A DNA stretch of 64,000 nt, from the NCBI RefSeq assembly GCF_002192455.1, contig NZ_CP021744.1, positions 4,741,001-4,805,000 of the forward strand, in the 5' to 3' direction. Shown here piece after piece: positions 8,722 to 18,329 of the stretch; within the stretch, counting starts at the first letter, position 1, and each line of letters begins with the position of its first letter. This stretch comes from Streptomyces albireticuli. Lineage in GTDB: Bacteria; Actinomycetota; Actinomycetes; Streptomycetales; Streptomycetaceae. Below the pieces are notes generated by a model. It ran no database searches and was not told the origin of the DNA. It saw nothing but the letters and a program-made list of their open reading frames with translations. The position numbers were made by a program, and so were the translations under genes.

Positions 8722-9208
8722 CCTCCGGGGCCGGCGCGACCCGCTCCAGCGCCACCAGGGGAGTCGTCCGCCCCGCCCGCCGCGCCCGTTCACGGAAGTC
8801 CGCGAAGGCCGGGTCGGCCGCGATCTGACGGGCCCACAGCGCGTCGTGCTCGGCCTCGTCCACGAGCCGGGCCCGTACGGAACGCCGTTCCGCACCCACC
8901 TCCACGGTCGCCTCGGGCGCGGCCATCAGGTTGTGGAACCAGGCCGGGGCGGTGGGCGACCCGCCGTTCGACGCGAAGACCACGAGCCGGTCCGCACCGT
9001 CCTCCAGGTGGACGAGGGGAGTGGTGCGCGGCAGCCCGCTGCGGGCCCCGAGGGTGGTGAGGAGCAACAGCCTCACCCCGGCGAACTGCCCTCCGACCCG
9101 GCCCGCGTTGGCCCGGAACTCCTCGATGACGCGGAGGTTGAAGGGGTTGCTGTTGACGGCGGGAGCGGCGGAAGGGGAATCGGCCGGGGCGGGTGCGGTG
9201 TTCGTCAT
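8705..9208 (-). CDS. F420-type (DDN-like) nitroreductase-family oxidoreductase
   Basis: A 167-residue protein of the split-beta-barrel deazaflavin-dependent family (formerly DUF385). The core runs from NPFNLRVIEEFRANAGRVGG through LLLLTTLGARSGLPRTTPLVHLEDG (the TxGRxSGxxRxxPL-like cofactor segment), VVFASNGGSPTAPAWFHNLMAAPEATVEVG and a C-terminal helix. Relatives use F420H2 or bind F420; some reduce quinones or nitro compounds. fbiA and fbiB at 42.7-45.1 kb show that this organism makes F420. The gene is divergent from a MerR regulator, whose operator-like palindrome lies in the shared 59-bp promoter region, so control by that regulator is likely. Substrate unknown. Confidence 0.85.
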   Translation of the reverse strand: MTNTAPAPADSPSAAPAVNSNPFNLRVIEEFRANAGRVGGQFAGVRLLLLTTLGARSGLPRTTPLVHLEDGADRLVVFASNGGSPTAPAWFHNLMAAPEATVEVGAERRSVRARLVDEAEHDALWARQIAADPAFADFRERARRAGRTTPLVALERVAPAPEAGGAV

Positions 9209-9224
9209 GACCGCAACGCTAAAT

Positions 9225-9242
9225 TCTCACACCCGTGTGAGA
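9225..9242. promoter_or_regulatory. Perfect palindrome, candidate MerR operator
   Basis: TCTCACAC (9225-9232) and GTGTGAGA (9235-9242) form an 8-2-8 perfect inverted repeat in the 59-bp region between the divergent oxidoreductase and MerR genes. MerR proteins typically bind such dyads between -35 and -10 elements. Clear -35/-10 hexamers are not obvious, so binding and polarity are inference. Confidence 0.65.
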
Positions 9243-9267
9243 TTCAAGGGGATGTGGGGCGGGTCAC

Positions 9268-9624
9268 ATGAAGATCGGTGAACTGGCGCGGGCCGCCGGC
9301 GTGAGCGTCCGGCTGCTGCGCTACTACGAGGAGCAGGGCCTGCTCGCCTCCCGGCGCCTGCCCAGCGGCCACCGCCGCTACGACGCGGACGCGCCGGAGA
9401 CCGTCCGCCGCATCCGGGTGCTGCTCGCGGCCGGGCTCCCCACGCGCGTCATCCGTGACGTCCTGCCGTGCGTGCGGGGCGCTGCGGCGACGGCCTTCGA
9501 CCCGTGCGTGGCCACGCACCTGCGCGAGCACCTGGAGGGCCTCGACGCGCGCATCGCGGACCTCCAGGGCGCGCGGACGTCGCTGGCGGGACTGCTCGCG
9601 GCGACGGAGGGGGCGGCGGCGTAG
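9268..9624 (+). CDS. MerR-family transcriptional regulator
   Basis: A 118-residue protein. The N-terminal winged helix is typical: MKIGELARAAGVSVRLLRYYEEQGLL, then SGHRRYDADAPETVRRI. A dimerising coiled coil follows (about residues 85-115). It is short, with no C-terminal effector domain. Two cysteines (in DVLPCVRG and DPCVATH) lie at the start of the coiled coil, the region where metal-sensing members have ligands, but the standard metal-binding loop is not evident. It probably controls itself and the divergent oxidoreductase through the palindrome at 9225-9242. The inducer is unknown; an electrophile or oxidant would fit the neighbour. Confidence 0.88.
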   Translation: MKIGELARAAGVSVRLLRYYEEQGLLASRRLPSGHRRYDADAPETVRRIRVLLAAGLPTRVIRDVLPCVRGAAATAFDPCVATHLREHLEGLDARIADLQGARTSLAGLLAATEGAAA

Positions 9625-9662
9625 CCGTACGGGCGTCTCGCCGCCCGCGTACGTCACGGAAA

Positions 9663-9700
9663 CGCGGAGCGCCGCACGGGATTCCGTGCGGCGCTCCGCG
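9663..9700. terminator. 17-bp perfect hairpin between MerR and sigma genes
   Basis: CGCGGAGCGCCGCACGG (9663-9679) pairs perfectly with 9684-9700 across a GATT loop, in the gap between convergent genes. It is the strongest hairpin noted in the window and probably a bidirectional terminator. Confidence 0.75.
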
Positions 9701-9726
9701 AAGGGGCGGGAGGGAACGGCGGGCGG

Positions 9727-10617
9727 TCACTCCTCGACCGTCAGTCCCCTCCGCAGCCGGACCAGCGTGCGGGAGAGCAGGCGGGACACGTGCATCTGGG
9801 AGATGCCCAGCTCCTCGCCGATCTCCGACTGGGTCATGTTCGCCACGAAGCGCAAGGAGAGGATCTTCCGGTCGCGCGACGGGAGTTCGGCGATCATCGG
9901 CTTGAGGGACTCGACGTACTCGATGCCTTCGAGGCCGTGGTCCTCGTAGCCGATGCGGGCGGTGAGGGCGCCCTCGGTGTCGTCCTCGTCGGGCTGGGCG
10001 TCCAGGGAGCTCGCGGTGTACGCGTTGCTCGCGGCCATGCCCTCGACGACCTCGTCCTCGGGGATGCCGAGGCGCTCGGCCAGTTCGCCGACGGTGGGGG
10101 AGCGGTCCAGCTGCTGGGCCAGCTCGTCACGGGCCTTGGCCAGCTCGATGCGGAGCTCCTGGAGGCGCCGCGGGACGCGCACCGACCAGCTGGTGTCGCG
10201 GAAGAAGCGCTTGATCTCACCGATGATGGTCGGCATCGCGAAGGTCGGGAACTCGACGCCCCGGCTGAGCTCGAAGCGGTCGATGGCCTTGATCAGACCG
10301 ATCGTGCCGACCTGGATGATGTCCTCCATCGGCTCGCTGCGGGAGCGGAAGCGGGAGGCCGCGAACTTCACCAGCGCCAGGTTCAGTTCGACCAGGGTGT
10401 TGCGTACGTACGCGTATTCGTGGGTGCCCTCTTCGAGCTCCATGAGCCGCGCGAAGAGCGTCTTGGACAACGCCCGGGCGTCGACCGGTCCCACCTCGTC
10501 GTACGGCGGGATCGTGGGGAGCCCCCAGTTCTCGGGCTCGATCTGCTCGGGCGGGGTTGTCGACGAGGCGGTCTCCCGAGAGTATTCGGTACGCGGTTCG
10601 TCGAGCCGGGGTGACAT
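9727..10617 (-). CDS. RNA polymerase sigma factor, SigB/SigF/SigG subfamily
   Basis: A 296-residue group 3 sigma factor. Region 2 is clear (NLALVKFAASRF, then DIIQVGTIGLIKAIDRFELSRGVEFPTFAMPTIIGEIKRFFRD), followed by region 3 (RRLQELRIELAKARDELAQQLDRSPTVGELAERLGI) and region 4 with its helix-turn-helix (MTQSEIGEELGISQMHVSRLLSRTLVRLRR). I chose the ATG at 10617 because GGAGG lies five bases before it; earlier ATGs at 10629-10641 lack such a site. It is divergent from an STAS antagonist and near an SpoIIAB-like kinase, the usual partner-switching set. Locus position between hut and purKE recalls the osmotic-stress sigma-I locus of S. coelicolor, but orthology was not tested. Confidence 0.92.
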   Translation of the reverse strand: MSPRLDEPRTEYSRETASSTTPPEQIEPENWGLPTIPPYDEVGPVDARALSKTLFARLMELEEGTHEYAYVRNTLVELNLALVKFAASRFRSRSEPMEDIIQVGTIGLIKAIDRFELSRGVEFPTFAMPTIIGEIKRFFRDTSWSVRVPRRLQELRIELAKARDELAQQLDRSPTVGELAERLGIPEDEVVEGMAASNAYTASSLDAQPDEDDTEGALTARIGYEDHGLEGIEYVESLKPMIAELPSRDRKILSLRFVANMTQSEIGEELGISQMHVSRLLSRTLVRLRRGLTVEE

Positions 10618-10749
10618 GGTCTCCTCCATCATTCTCGGCATAAGGCCGCCGATGCCATGACTTCTTGCTGCGGTTTGCGGCGCCTCCAAAGCCGTCCGTG
10701 GTGGATGTCCTCTACTAGCCCTACCTGCCTTGCCCTCCGGATAGCAAGT

Positions 10750-10774
10750 GAGTCTTGTCCTCTTATATGGGTAA
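10750..10774 (+). promoter_or_regulatory. Candidate SigB-type promoter for the STAS gene
   Basis: GAGT (10750-10753), 15 bases, then GGGTAA (10769-10774). This fits the GNNT-N14-16-GGGTA(C/T) pattern of Streptomyces SigB-like promoters except for the last base. It lies 82 bp before the STAS gene, in the region divergent from the sigma gene, so the sigma may activate its own antagonist. Confidence 0.45.
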
Positions 10775-10856
10775 ATAACGGATGTTCGGCTACCGGACGC
10801 CGTAGCGAAGGCGTAGTGTTTTCCCCGCCCACGCAGGCCCACGAGAAAGGACGCGC

Positions 10857-11225
10857 ATGGACCGCGAAATGGTCGGCAGTGCGAGCAAGGGCCGGCTGAA
10901 TGTTGAGGTCCGGCGCCATGGCCGGAGCGCCGTCGTGACGCCGGCGGGTGAGCTCGATCACCATACGGCCGATCTGCTCCGTGAATCGCTGGACGGATGT
11001 GTGGCGCAGGGCCTGTCCCGAGTGGTCGTCGACTGCTCGAAGCTGGAGTTCTGCGACTCCACCGGGCTCAATGTGCTCCTCGGCGCCCGCCTCACCGCGG
11101 AGGCCGCCGGTGGCGCCGTCCACCTCGCGGCCATGCAGCCCGTCGTCGCCCGGGTCTTCGAGATCACCGGTGCCGAAGCCGTCTTCGCCGTGCACGACAC
11201 GCTCGACGCCGCGCTCGCCGAGTAG
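10857..11225 (+). CDS. STAS-domain anti-sigma factor antagonist
   Basis: A 122-residue SpoIIAA/RsbV-like protein. The single STAS domain spans about residues 13-118 (LNVEVRRHGRSAVVTPAGELD ... VVVDCSKLEFCDSTGLNVLL). The DST motif carries the phosphorylatable serine (about S68) at the start of helix 2. In partner switching the unphosphorylated form binds the kinase/anti-sigma protein and frees the sigma factor. GAAAGGA precedes the ATG. The neighbouring kinase gene lies 183 bp downstream on the same strand; that gap holds a short GAATCGGT direct repeat near 11381-11396. Confidence 0.9.
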   Translation: MDREMVGSASKGRLNVEVRRHGRSAVVTPAGELDHHTADLLRESLDGCVAQGLSRVVVDCSKLEFCDSTGLNVLLGARLTAEAAGGAVHLAAMQPVVARVFEITGAEAVFAVHDTLDAALAE

Positions 11226-11408
11226 CCGCCGAGTGACCACGGCCACACCGCCCCGTCACCTGTGTCACGCACGCGTTGCCTGCGTCACAGTGTCGCACCG
11301 AAGAAGTGGGTGTTCCCCTCGTTCGGTCGGGCAGGAGTCTGCTGAATCTGTTCAATGTGCCAGGTGACCATCATTTCTGAATCGGTGAATCGGTGAGGTG
11401 AAGCGCTG

Positions 11409-11903
11409 ATGAGCACCACCCGGCCGTACCCGCCGCCGGGCGAGCCCGGTCCGGAGGCGGAAGGCGCCGCCTCGCCCGTCACCCCACCACCGGCCGGGCA
11501 GGTCCGCCGCCTGCGCCTGGTCGGGGTGAGCGGCGCCGTGCCCCGGTCCCGGGACTTCGCCCGCCAGGCACTCCAGGACTGGGGCTGGCTGCCGGCCGCC
11601 ACCGCCGATCACCGGGCCGCCGCCGAGGACGTCCTGCTGGTCGTCTCCGAGCTGGTCACCAACGCCTGCCTGCACGCCGACGGCCCCGAGGAGCTCCGTG
11701 TGAGCTGCGCGGGCAAGGTGCTGCGGCTGGAGGTCGTCGACCTCGGCGCGGGCCAGCCCGCGCCCCGGACCCCGCACCGCGCGGGCCGGCCGGGCGGCCA
11801 CGGCATGTTCATCGTGCAGCGCCTCTGCCTGGACTGGGGGGTCGTGCGCAACGACGGCCGCCCCGGCAAGACCGTCTGGGCGGAGCTCGCCGCGCCCGCC
11901 TGA
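11409..11903 (+). CDS. SpoIIAB/RsbW-like ATP-binding anti-sigma kinase
   Basis: A 164-residue protein with an HATPase_c_2 domain after a Pro-rich 35-residue N-terminus. The N box is VVSELVTNACLHA (about residues 77-89), followed by LEVVDLGAGQP (G1) and GRPGGHGMFIVQRLCLDWGV (G2 region). Such proteins bind a sigma factor and phosphorylate the serine of an STAS antagonist. The adjacent STAS protein and divergent sigma factor are its likely partners; Streptomyces genomes hold many such kinases, so pairing is an inference from position. GGTGAAG precedes the ATG. Confidence 0.88.
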   Translation: MSTTRPYPPPGEPGPEAEGAASPVTPPPAGQVRRLRLVGVSGAVPRSRDFARQALQDWGWLPAATADHRAAAEDVLLVVSELVTNACLHADGPEELRVSCAGKVLRLEVVDLGAGQPAPRTPHRAGRPGGHGMFIVQRLCLDWGVVRNDGRPGKTVWAELAAPA

Positions 11904-12017
11904 CCCGGCCGGCCCCGCGCGGGCCCGCCGGCGCCCGGTCACGCGCCGCTGATGTCCACAGCGGCGCGTTCCGTGTCTTCCTTCCGCAAGGTCCCCGGCG
12001 TACTGTCGGCGCCCGAT

Positions 12018-12032
12018 CTGATGTGTCGTCAG
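12018..12032. promoter_or_regulatory. Near-palindrome upstream of the LPQTG gene
   Basis: CTGATG (12018-12023), TGT, CGTCAG (12027-12032): five of six base pairs symmetrical, about 40 bp before the GTG start at 12073. It could be an operator. No regulator is suggested by the sequence. Confidence 0.25.
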
Positions 12033-12072
12033 TGAATTTCGGCTACGGCACCGGACGAGAGGGGAACCCGAG

Positions 12073-12882
12073 GTGTCCCACTTACCACGCCGCACCGCGC
12101 GCCGTACGGCCGCGACGGCGGCTGCCGCCGCCCTGGCCGGCGGGACGATTCTGCTGGTCGCCCCGGCCGCGCACGCCGTCACGGTCGACGTGAACTACCA
12201 GTGCAAGACCCCGATCGGGGACCGCAGCGCCGTCTCGCCCATCGACATCAAGGCGACGCCCACCGGCGACACGTACAAGCTCACGATGTCCTTCGAGAAG
12301 GGCGTCTCCTCCAGCCCCGTCGAACTCGGCAAGGGCGCGATGCAGCCGAGCGCCCTGATCAAGCTCGGCGGCGCGGAGTCCGGCACGGTCGCGGTGACCG
12401 GCCCCCCGAACGCGGACAAGATCCCCGCCAACACACCCATCAAGATCGGTGACCTGTCGGGCACGTACACGCCCAAGAAGGCCGGCTCCGTCACCTTCAC
12501 GGCCGGCGTCCTCACCATCAAGGCGCTCGGCACGACGACCACGTGCACCCCGTCGAACAACCCGAAGCCTTCACTGACGCTCGACGTCAAGCTGCCCGGC
12601 GGGTCGTCCTCGGGCGGGTCCACGACAGGCGGCTCGACCACGGGCGGGTCCACGGGCGGCTCGGACACGGGTGGTTCGACGACCGGCGGGTCGACGGGCG
12701 GCTCCACGGGCGGCTCGGGCGGCAGCACTACCGGAGGTTCCGGTTCCAGCAGTGGTGGGCAGTTGCCGCAGACCGGGCCCACGGATTCCGCGGTCGCGCT
12801 CGGGACGCTGGGTGGCACGGTGCTGCTCGCGGGGGTGGCCGGGGCGCTCTGGCTCACCCGGCGGAACCGCGCGGCGGGGTAA
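12073..12882 (+). CDS. Secreted LPQTG sortase-substrate surface protein
   Basis: A 269-residue exported protein. It has a signal peptide (Arg-rich start, Ala-rich core, AHA-V cleavage near residue 36) and a beta-rich domain of about 135 residues with two cysteines (YQCK and TTCTPS) that may form a disulfide. A linker of about 45 residues of Ser/Thr-Gly-Gly repeats follows, then LPQTG at about residue 233, a hydrophobic segment and an RRNRAAG tail. This is a complete cell-wall sorting signal; LPxTG is less usual in Streptomyces than the LAxTG motif used by class E sortases. No sortase gene is in the window. The GTG start at 12073 overlaps the end of the GAG-rich ribosome site. It is followed by two genes for membrane-anchored proteins. 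Confidence 0.85.
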   Translation: MSHLPRRTARRTAATAAAAALAGGTILLVAPAAHAVTVDVNYQCKTPIGDRSAVSPIDIKATPTGDTYKLTMSFEKGVSSSPVELGKGAMQPSALIKLGGAESGTVAVTGPPNADKIPANTPIKIGDLSGTYTPKKAGSVTFTAGVLTIKALGTTTTCTPSNNPKPSLTLDVKLPGGSSSGGSTTGGSTTGGSTGGSDTGGSTTGGSTGGSTGGSGGSTTGGSGSSSGGQLPQTGPTDSAVALGTLGGTVLLAGVAGALWLTRRNRAAG

Positions 12883-12917
12883 GGGGTGCGCGGCGGTTTC
12901 CCCTACCCGCCCCTTCC

Positions 12918-13060
12918 CGGAACTGGAGGCTCCGCCCCCAGGCCCCCTTCCGCGCTGACGCGCGGTGTCCTCAAGCGCCGGACGGGCTGAGAGCAGCACG
13001 TCCGGCGCTTGAGGACCGGGGCCGGGGCGGAGCCCCGGGCCGGGAAGGGGCGGGGCCGGG
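12918..13060. repeat. Dispersed intergenic repeat, copy 1 (inverted pair)
   Basis: GTCCTCAAGCGCCGGACG (12967-12984) and its exact reverse complement (12999-13016) form an 18-bp stem. Outside them lie GGCTCCGCCCC-type and GGGGCGGAGCCCC-type sequences, also mutually inverted, as is AGGGGCGGGG. Related copies occur at 29440-29741, 55414-55462 and 59451-59540. This one separates two genes on the same strand and could act as a terminator. Confidence 0.7.
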
Positions 13061-13135
13061 GAACGACCGCCGGAGGCACCGCCCCGCCCCGTCCACCCCC
13101 GCCCCCGCGCCGTACGCCCGCACAGGGAGCCGCCG

Positions 13136-14347
13136 ATGACGACCCGCCCCCGCCTCGCCCTGAGCGCCCTCACCGCGACCGCGGTCCTGCTCACCGCCCC
13201 CGCGGCCCTCGCCGCCGCCCCGCCCTGGACCGCGGCACCCGCCACGAACGGCAAGGGCGCTCCGGCCCGCACGGCGTTCTACCTGGAGGGCGGCCCGGGC
13301 GCGGTCCTGGAGGACAGCCTCTCCGTGGCCAACCCCGCCGATCAGCCGCGCTCCCTGGAGCTGCGGGGCTCCGGCCCCTGGATCGCCCTGGCCGCGAAGC
13401 GGGTGCGGGTGCCGCCGCGGACCCGCGCGGACGTCCCGTTCACCGTGACCGTCCCGAGCGGCGCCCGGCCCGGCGACCACTCCGCCGCGCTCGTCGTCAC
13501 CGGCGGCGGCCGGGAGGCGCGGATACGGCTCGCCCTGCGCGTCACCGGCGGGCCCGCGCTGGCCGCGCTCGCCGTCGAGGACGTGCGGGTCGAGAAGGCC
13601 GGTACGGGCGCGGTCATCCGGTACGCCCTGGTCAACAGGGGCAACACCACGCTCGCCCCGAGCCTGGCCATCCGCGCCGACGGCCTCTTCGGCACGGTCC
13701 TGCGGCGTGCCGCGAGCGGCGTACCCGCCGAGCTGCCACCGGGCGGCAGGGTGCGGCTGGCCGAGCCGTGGCCCGGTGCGCCGCGCCTGGACCGGGTCGA
13801 CGTCCGGGTCACCGCGACGGCCCCCGGCGGCGCGCACGCCTCCGCCACCGGAGCCTGGACGCCCCTGCCCTGGGTGCTGCCGGCACTGGGAGTGTTCGCC
13901 CTCGCCCTGGTGACCTCGGCCGGACTGTTCGTACGCCGCCGCCTGCGGGCCCGTGGCCGGGGGCGGCCTTCGGAGAGTGCCGCCCTGGAGAACCCTCCCG
14001 AGGGCTCGGGGGGGACGGTGGCGCAGGCCGTACGCCGCCGCCTGCGGGCCCGTGGCCGGGGGCTGCCCCCGGAGCGTGCCGCCCAGGGGACCCGTTCCGA
14101 GGTCTCCGGGGAGACCGTCGGGCAGCCCGTACGCCGTCGCCTGCGCCCCCGTGGTCCGGCTCGGCCTCGGGAGCGTGCCGCTCTGGAGGGCCGTCCCGAC
14201 GCCTCCGGGGAGGCGGTCGCGCAGCCCGTACGCCGCCGCCCGCGCGCCCGTCGTCCTGCCCGGCCCCCGGAGCGTGCCGTCCCCGAGGCCCCTCCCGAGA
14301 CCCCCGGAGAGGCCGCCGCGCAGCCCGTCGCCGGGACCCCGGCGTGA
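13136..14347 (+). CDS. Exported membrane-anchored protein with four cytoplasmic 33-residue repeats
   Basis: A 403-residue protein. A signal peptide (residues 1-27, ending ALAAA) precedes an Ig-like beta region reminiscent of the extracellular part of DUF916/WxL-associated proteins (TAFYLEGGPGAVLEDSLSVANPADQPRSL, a typical GxxxxxxLxVxNP pattern). One transmembrane helix (about residues 243-264) follows. The C-terminal 135 residues are Arg/Pro-rich and made of four 33-residue imperfect repeats beginning VRRRxRxR. By the positive-inside rule this tail is cytoplasmic. The last codon overlaps the GTG start of the next gene (GTGA), so the two are probably translated together. Function unknown; a surface-structure role is suggested by the LPQTG protein upstream. 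Confidence 0.7.
   Translation: MTTRPRLALSALTATAVLLTAPAALAAAPPWTAAPATNGKGAPARTAFYLEGGPGAVLEDSLSVANPADQPRSLELRGSGPWIALAAKRVRVPPRTRADVPFTVTVPSGARPGDHSAALVVTGGGREARIRLALRVTGGPALAALAVEDVRVEKAGTGAVIRYALVNRGNTTLAPSLAIRADGLFGTVLRRAASGVPAELPPGGRVRLAEPWPGAPRLDRVDVRVTATAPGGAHASATGAWTPLPWVLPALGVFALALVTSAGLFVRRRLRARGRGRPSESAALENPPEGSGGTVAQAVRRRLRARGRGLPPERAAQGTRSEVSGETVGQPVRRRLRPRGPARPRERAALEGRPDASGEAVAQPVRRRPRARRPARPPERAVPEAPPETPGEAAAQPVAGTPA
13931..14326 (+). repeat. Four tandem 99-bp repeats inside a coding region
   Basis: Units start at 13931, 14030, 14129 and 14228, each beginning GTACGCCG(C/T)CGCC and each encoding 33 residues in the same frame. Units 1 and 2 are identical for their first 34 bases, then diverge; units 3 and 4 are more divergent. 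The exact 99-bp period keeps the frame open, as expected for selection on the protein. Confidence 0.9.
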
Positions 14348-15513
14348 CGGGCGCCCCCGCTCCCCGCCGCCACGGCCGCCCCTGGGCCGGGCTCCTCGTG
14401 GTCCTGCTCGCGGCCGCGCTGCTCGTCCCGCTGCCCGCGGGCCGGGCGGCCGCCGACGGCTCGGTGCTCACTCCGGCCGTCACCCTGGACCGTAAGGAGG
14501 CCGGCAAGGGCGGCAGCCTCACCGTGAGCGGCACCGGGTGGCGGCCGGGGACGCTGCTCACCCTGCTCGTCTGCGGCCAGAACATGATCGGCGGCACCAA
14601 CGCCTGCGCCAACGCGGACGGCCGGACCGCCACCACGGGCGCGGACGGCGCCTTCCGTACGGGCATCCCGGTCGCCGCGCCGCCCAAGCCCTGCCCGTGC
14701 GTGGTGCACGTCGCGACCGTGACCGGCGAGGCGGCGGCCGTGGACGCGCCCTTCGCCGTCGCGGGTCATCCGATCGCCCCGCTGCCCCGGCAGACGGGCG
14801 GGGAGCGCCTCGGCGTCCTGGGGGCGCGGCTGGAAGGCTCCAGCGGGATCCTCACGTGGTTCGGGGCGCCGCCCAGGCGGCGGCTCGTCCTTACGGTGGG
14901 CAATCTCGGCACCACGGCGGCCGAGAACCCGGTCTTCCGGGTCGGCGCCTCGCACGGGGTGCTCGCGCCCACCTGGGAGGAGCGGCGCTGGCGGGGCACG
15001 GTCCCGGCCGGGCAACGGGCGAAGGTCGCGCTGGACGTGGAACTGGCGGCGGGCGCGTACGGCGACTACCTGGTGTCGCTGAAGTACGGCGACAAGCTGC
15101 TCGTCGAGGAGCCGTGGGACGTGAGCAGGCCGTGGGGTGTGACGCTCTTCTGGATCCTGCTGGGTGTGGTGGTGCCCGCGGGGCTGTTCCGGGCGGGCAT
15201 GGCCGTCGTGGACCGGTTCCGGCCCGCGGAGGTCCGTAAGACCCGTAGTGAAACCGGTAAGAGCCGTAAGGCCCGTAGGGTCCGGAAGGCCCGTGTGGCC
15301 GGTAAGGCCCGTAAAGCCCGTAAGGCGGCCTCCGCGGCCTCCGGCGGCATCAGGCCCTCCGGTCAGGCTCCGGGAGCCTCCGCGCCGCCTTCCAGCGCCT
15401 CCTCGGCGGCGGCCGGGGCTTCCCCCGCCCGCACCCTCCCGTGGTTCACGCCGGACACGGCCCCCGGCCGCCCGGCGCCGCCCCCGCCCGAGCCTCCCGC
15501 ACCCCTGCCGTGA
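14344..15513 (+). CDS. Exported membrane protein with a neocarzinostatin-like domain
   Basis: A 389-residue protein starting at GTG 14344, overlapping the previous stop. After a signal peptide (hydrophobic core LLVVLLAAALLVPLPAG) comes a domain of about 105 residues (VLTPAVTLDRKEAGKGGSLTVSGTGWRPG ... ADGRTATTGADGAFRTGIPV) resembling the neocarzinostatin fold, with four cysteines (LVCG, NACAN and PKPCPC) that could make two disulfides. A second beta region with LTVGNLGTTAAENPVF resembles the previous protein. One transmembrane helix (about residues 270-290) is followed by a very basic Lys/Arg stretch of KARKA-like repeats and a Pro/Ala-rich end. Neocarzinostatin relatives can bind chromophores or act as structural domains; no enediyne genes are nearby. 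Confidence 0.65.
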   Translation: MTGAPAPRRHGRPWAGLLVVLLAAALLVPLPAGRAAADGSVLTPAVTLDRKEAGKGGSLTVSGTGWRPGTLLTLLVCGQNMIGGTNACANADGRTATTGADGAFRTGIPVAAPPKPCPCVVHVATVTGEAAAVDAPFAVAGHPIAPLPRQTGGERLGVLGARLEGSSGILTWFGAPPRRRLVLTVGNLGTTAAENPVFRVGASHGVLAPTWEERRWRGTVPAGQRAKVALDVELAAGAYGDYLVSLKYGDKLLVEEPWDVSRPWGVTLFWILLGVVVPAGLFRAGMAVVDRFRPAEVRKTRSETGKSRKARRVRKARVAGKARKARKAASAASGGIRPSGQAPGASAPPSSASSAAAGASPARTLPWFTPDTAPGRPAPPPPEPPAPLP

Positions 15514-15540
15514 GCCGGCCGGAGCGGCCCCGATGAAAGC

Positions 15541-15568
15541 GCCCCCGGCGCGTCATCGCGCCGGGGGC
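15541..15568. terminator. 12-bp perfect hairpin between convergent genes
   Basis: GCCCCCGGCGCG (15541-15552) pairs perfectly with CGCGCCGGGGGC (15557-15568) around TCAT. It sits in the 79-bp gap between the convergent membrane-protein and transporter genes and is a likely bidirectional terminator. Confidence 0.75.
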
Positions 15569-15592
15569 ACCCTCAACCGTTCCGCGACCGCG

Positions 15593-17131
<1,539 letters not shown>

Positions 17132-17594
17132 GGTCGATCCTTGTGTGCTCGGGACGCGCGGTGGAGCTGCTGCGCGCCCGGGTGGGGGTTGGCCGGCACC
17201 GGACACCGCACCGTCCGCCCCCTACGCCCCAGGGGTTCGGCCCTTGTGAGGGCCGGCAGGTCGGCCGTGCACCGGGATCCACGCCCCCGCGCATCTTCGC
17301 GCGGCGGGCCCGGCCGCCAGGTCATTCACTGTGAAACAAGGCTGGGGGTCCAGCCCCGCGCACAACAGAGACCTTCGGTGCGAAAACCTGCCGAAGGTCC
17401 CTCGGTGGTGCTACAGACTTCCGGTAACCATACGTCACACACCGCCCGCAAAAGGAAGGAGTTGAGACATGGATCACAGGCCGATCCGGAACCATTCACA
17501 CCCTTTCGAAGGTGAGTTCAGCCGAGGTGAAGTGTTGGTCCCGGTGGCGCCGACTGCACCTCTGACGTGGGCCCGAGCGGACTACCATCACCCC
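17132..17594. other. Divergent intergenic region with hairpin and two possible regulator starts
   Basis: 463 bases between the transporter and response regulator genes. A 9-bp perfect stem, GACCTTCGG (17370-17378) with CCGAAGGTC (17391-17399), is present. A very good ribosome site, AAGGAAGGAG, precedes ATG 17469, which opens a frame of 42 codons fused to the response regulator. TACCAT at 17583-17588 lies six bases before ATG 17595 and would make that start leaderless. No separate gene is supported. Confidence 0.55.
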
Positions 17595-18275
<681 letters not shown>

Positions 18276-18329
18276 GCCGACGCAGCGGCCCGTCCGGGCT
18301 GCTCCTCGTACCACCGCCCGGAGGGCACC

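Noticed and set aside
14344..15513. Enediyne apoprotein as part of an antibiotic cluster
   Set aside because: The neocarzinostatin-like domain is embedded in a membrane protein and no polyketide synthase or tailoring genes are nearby.
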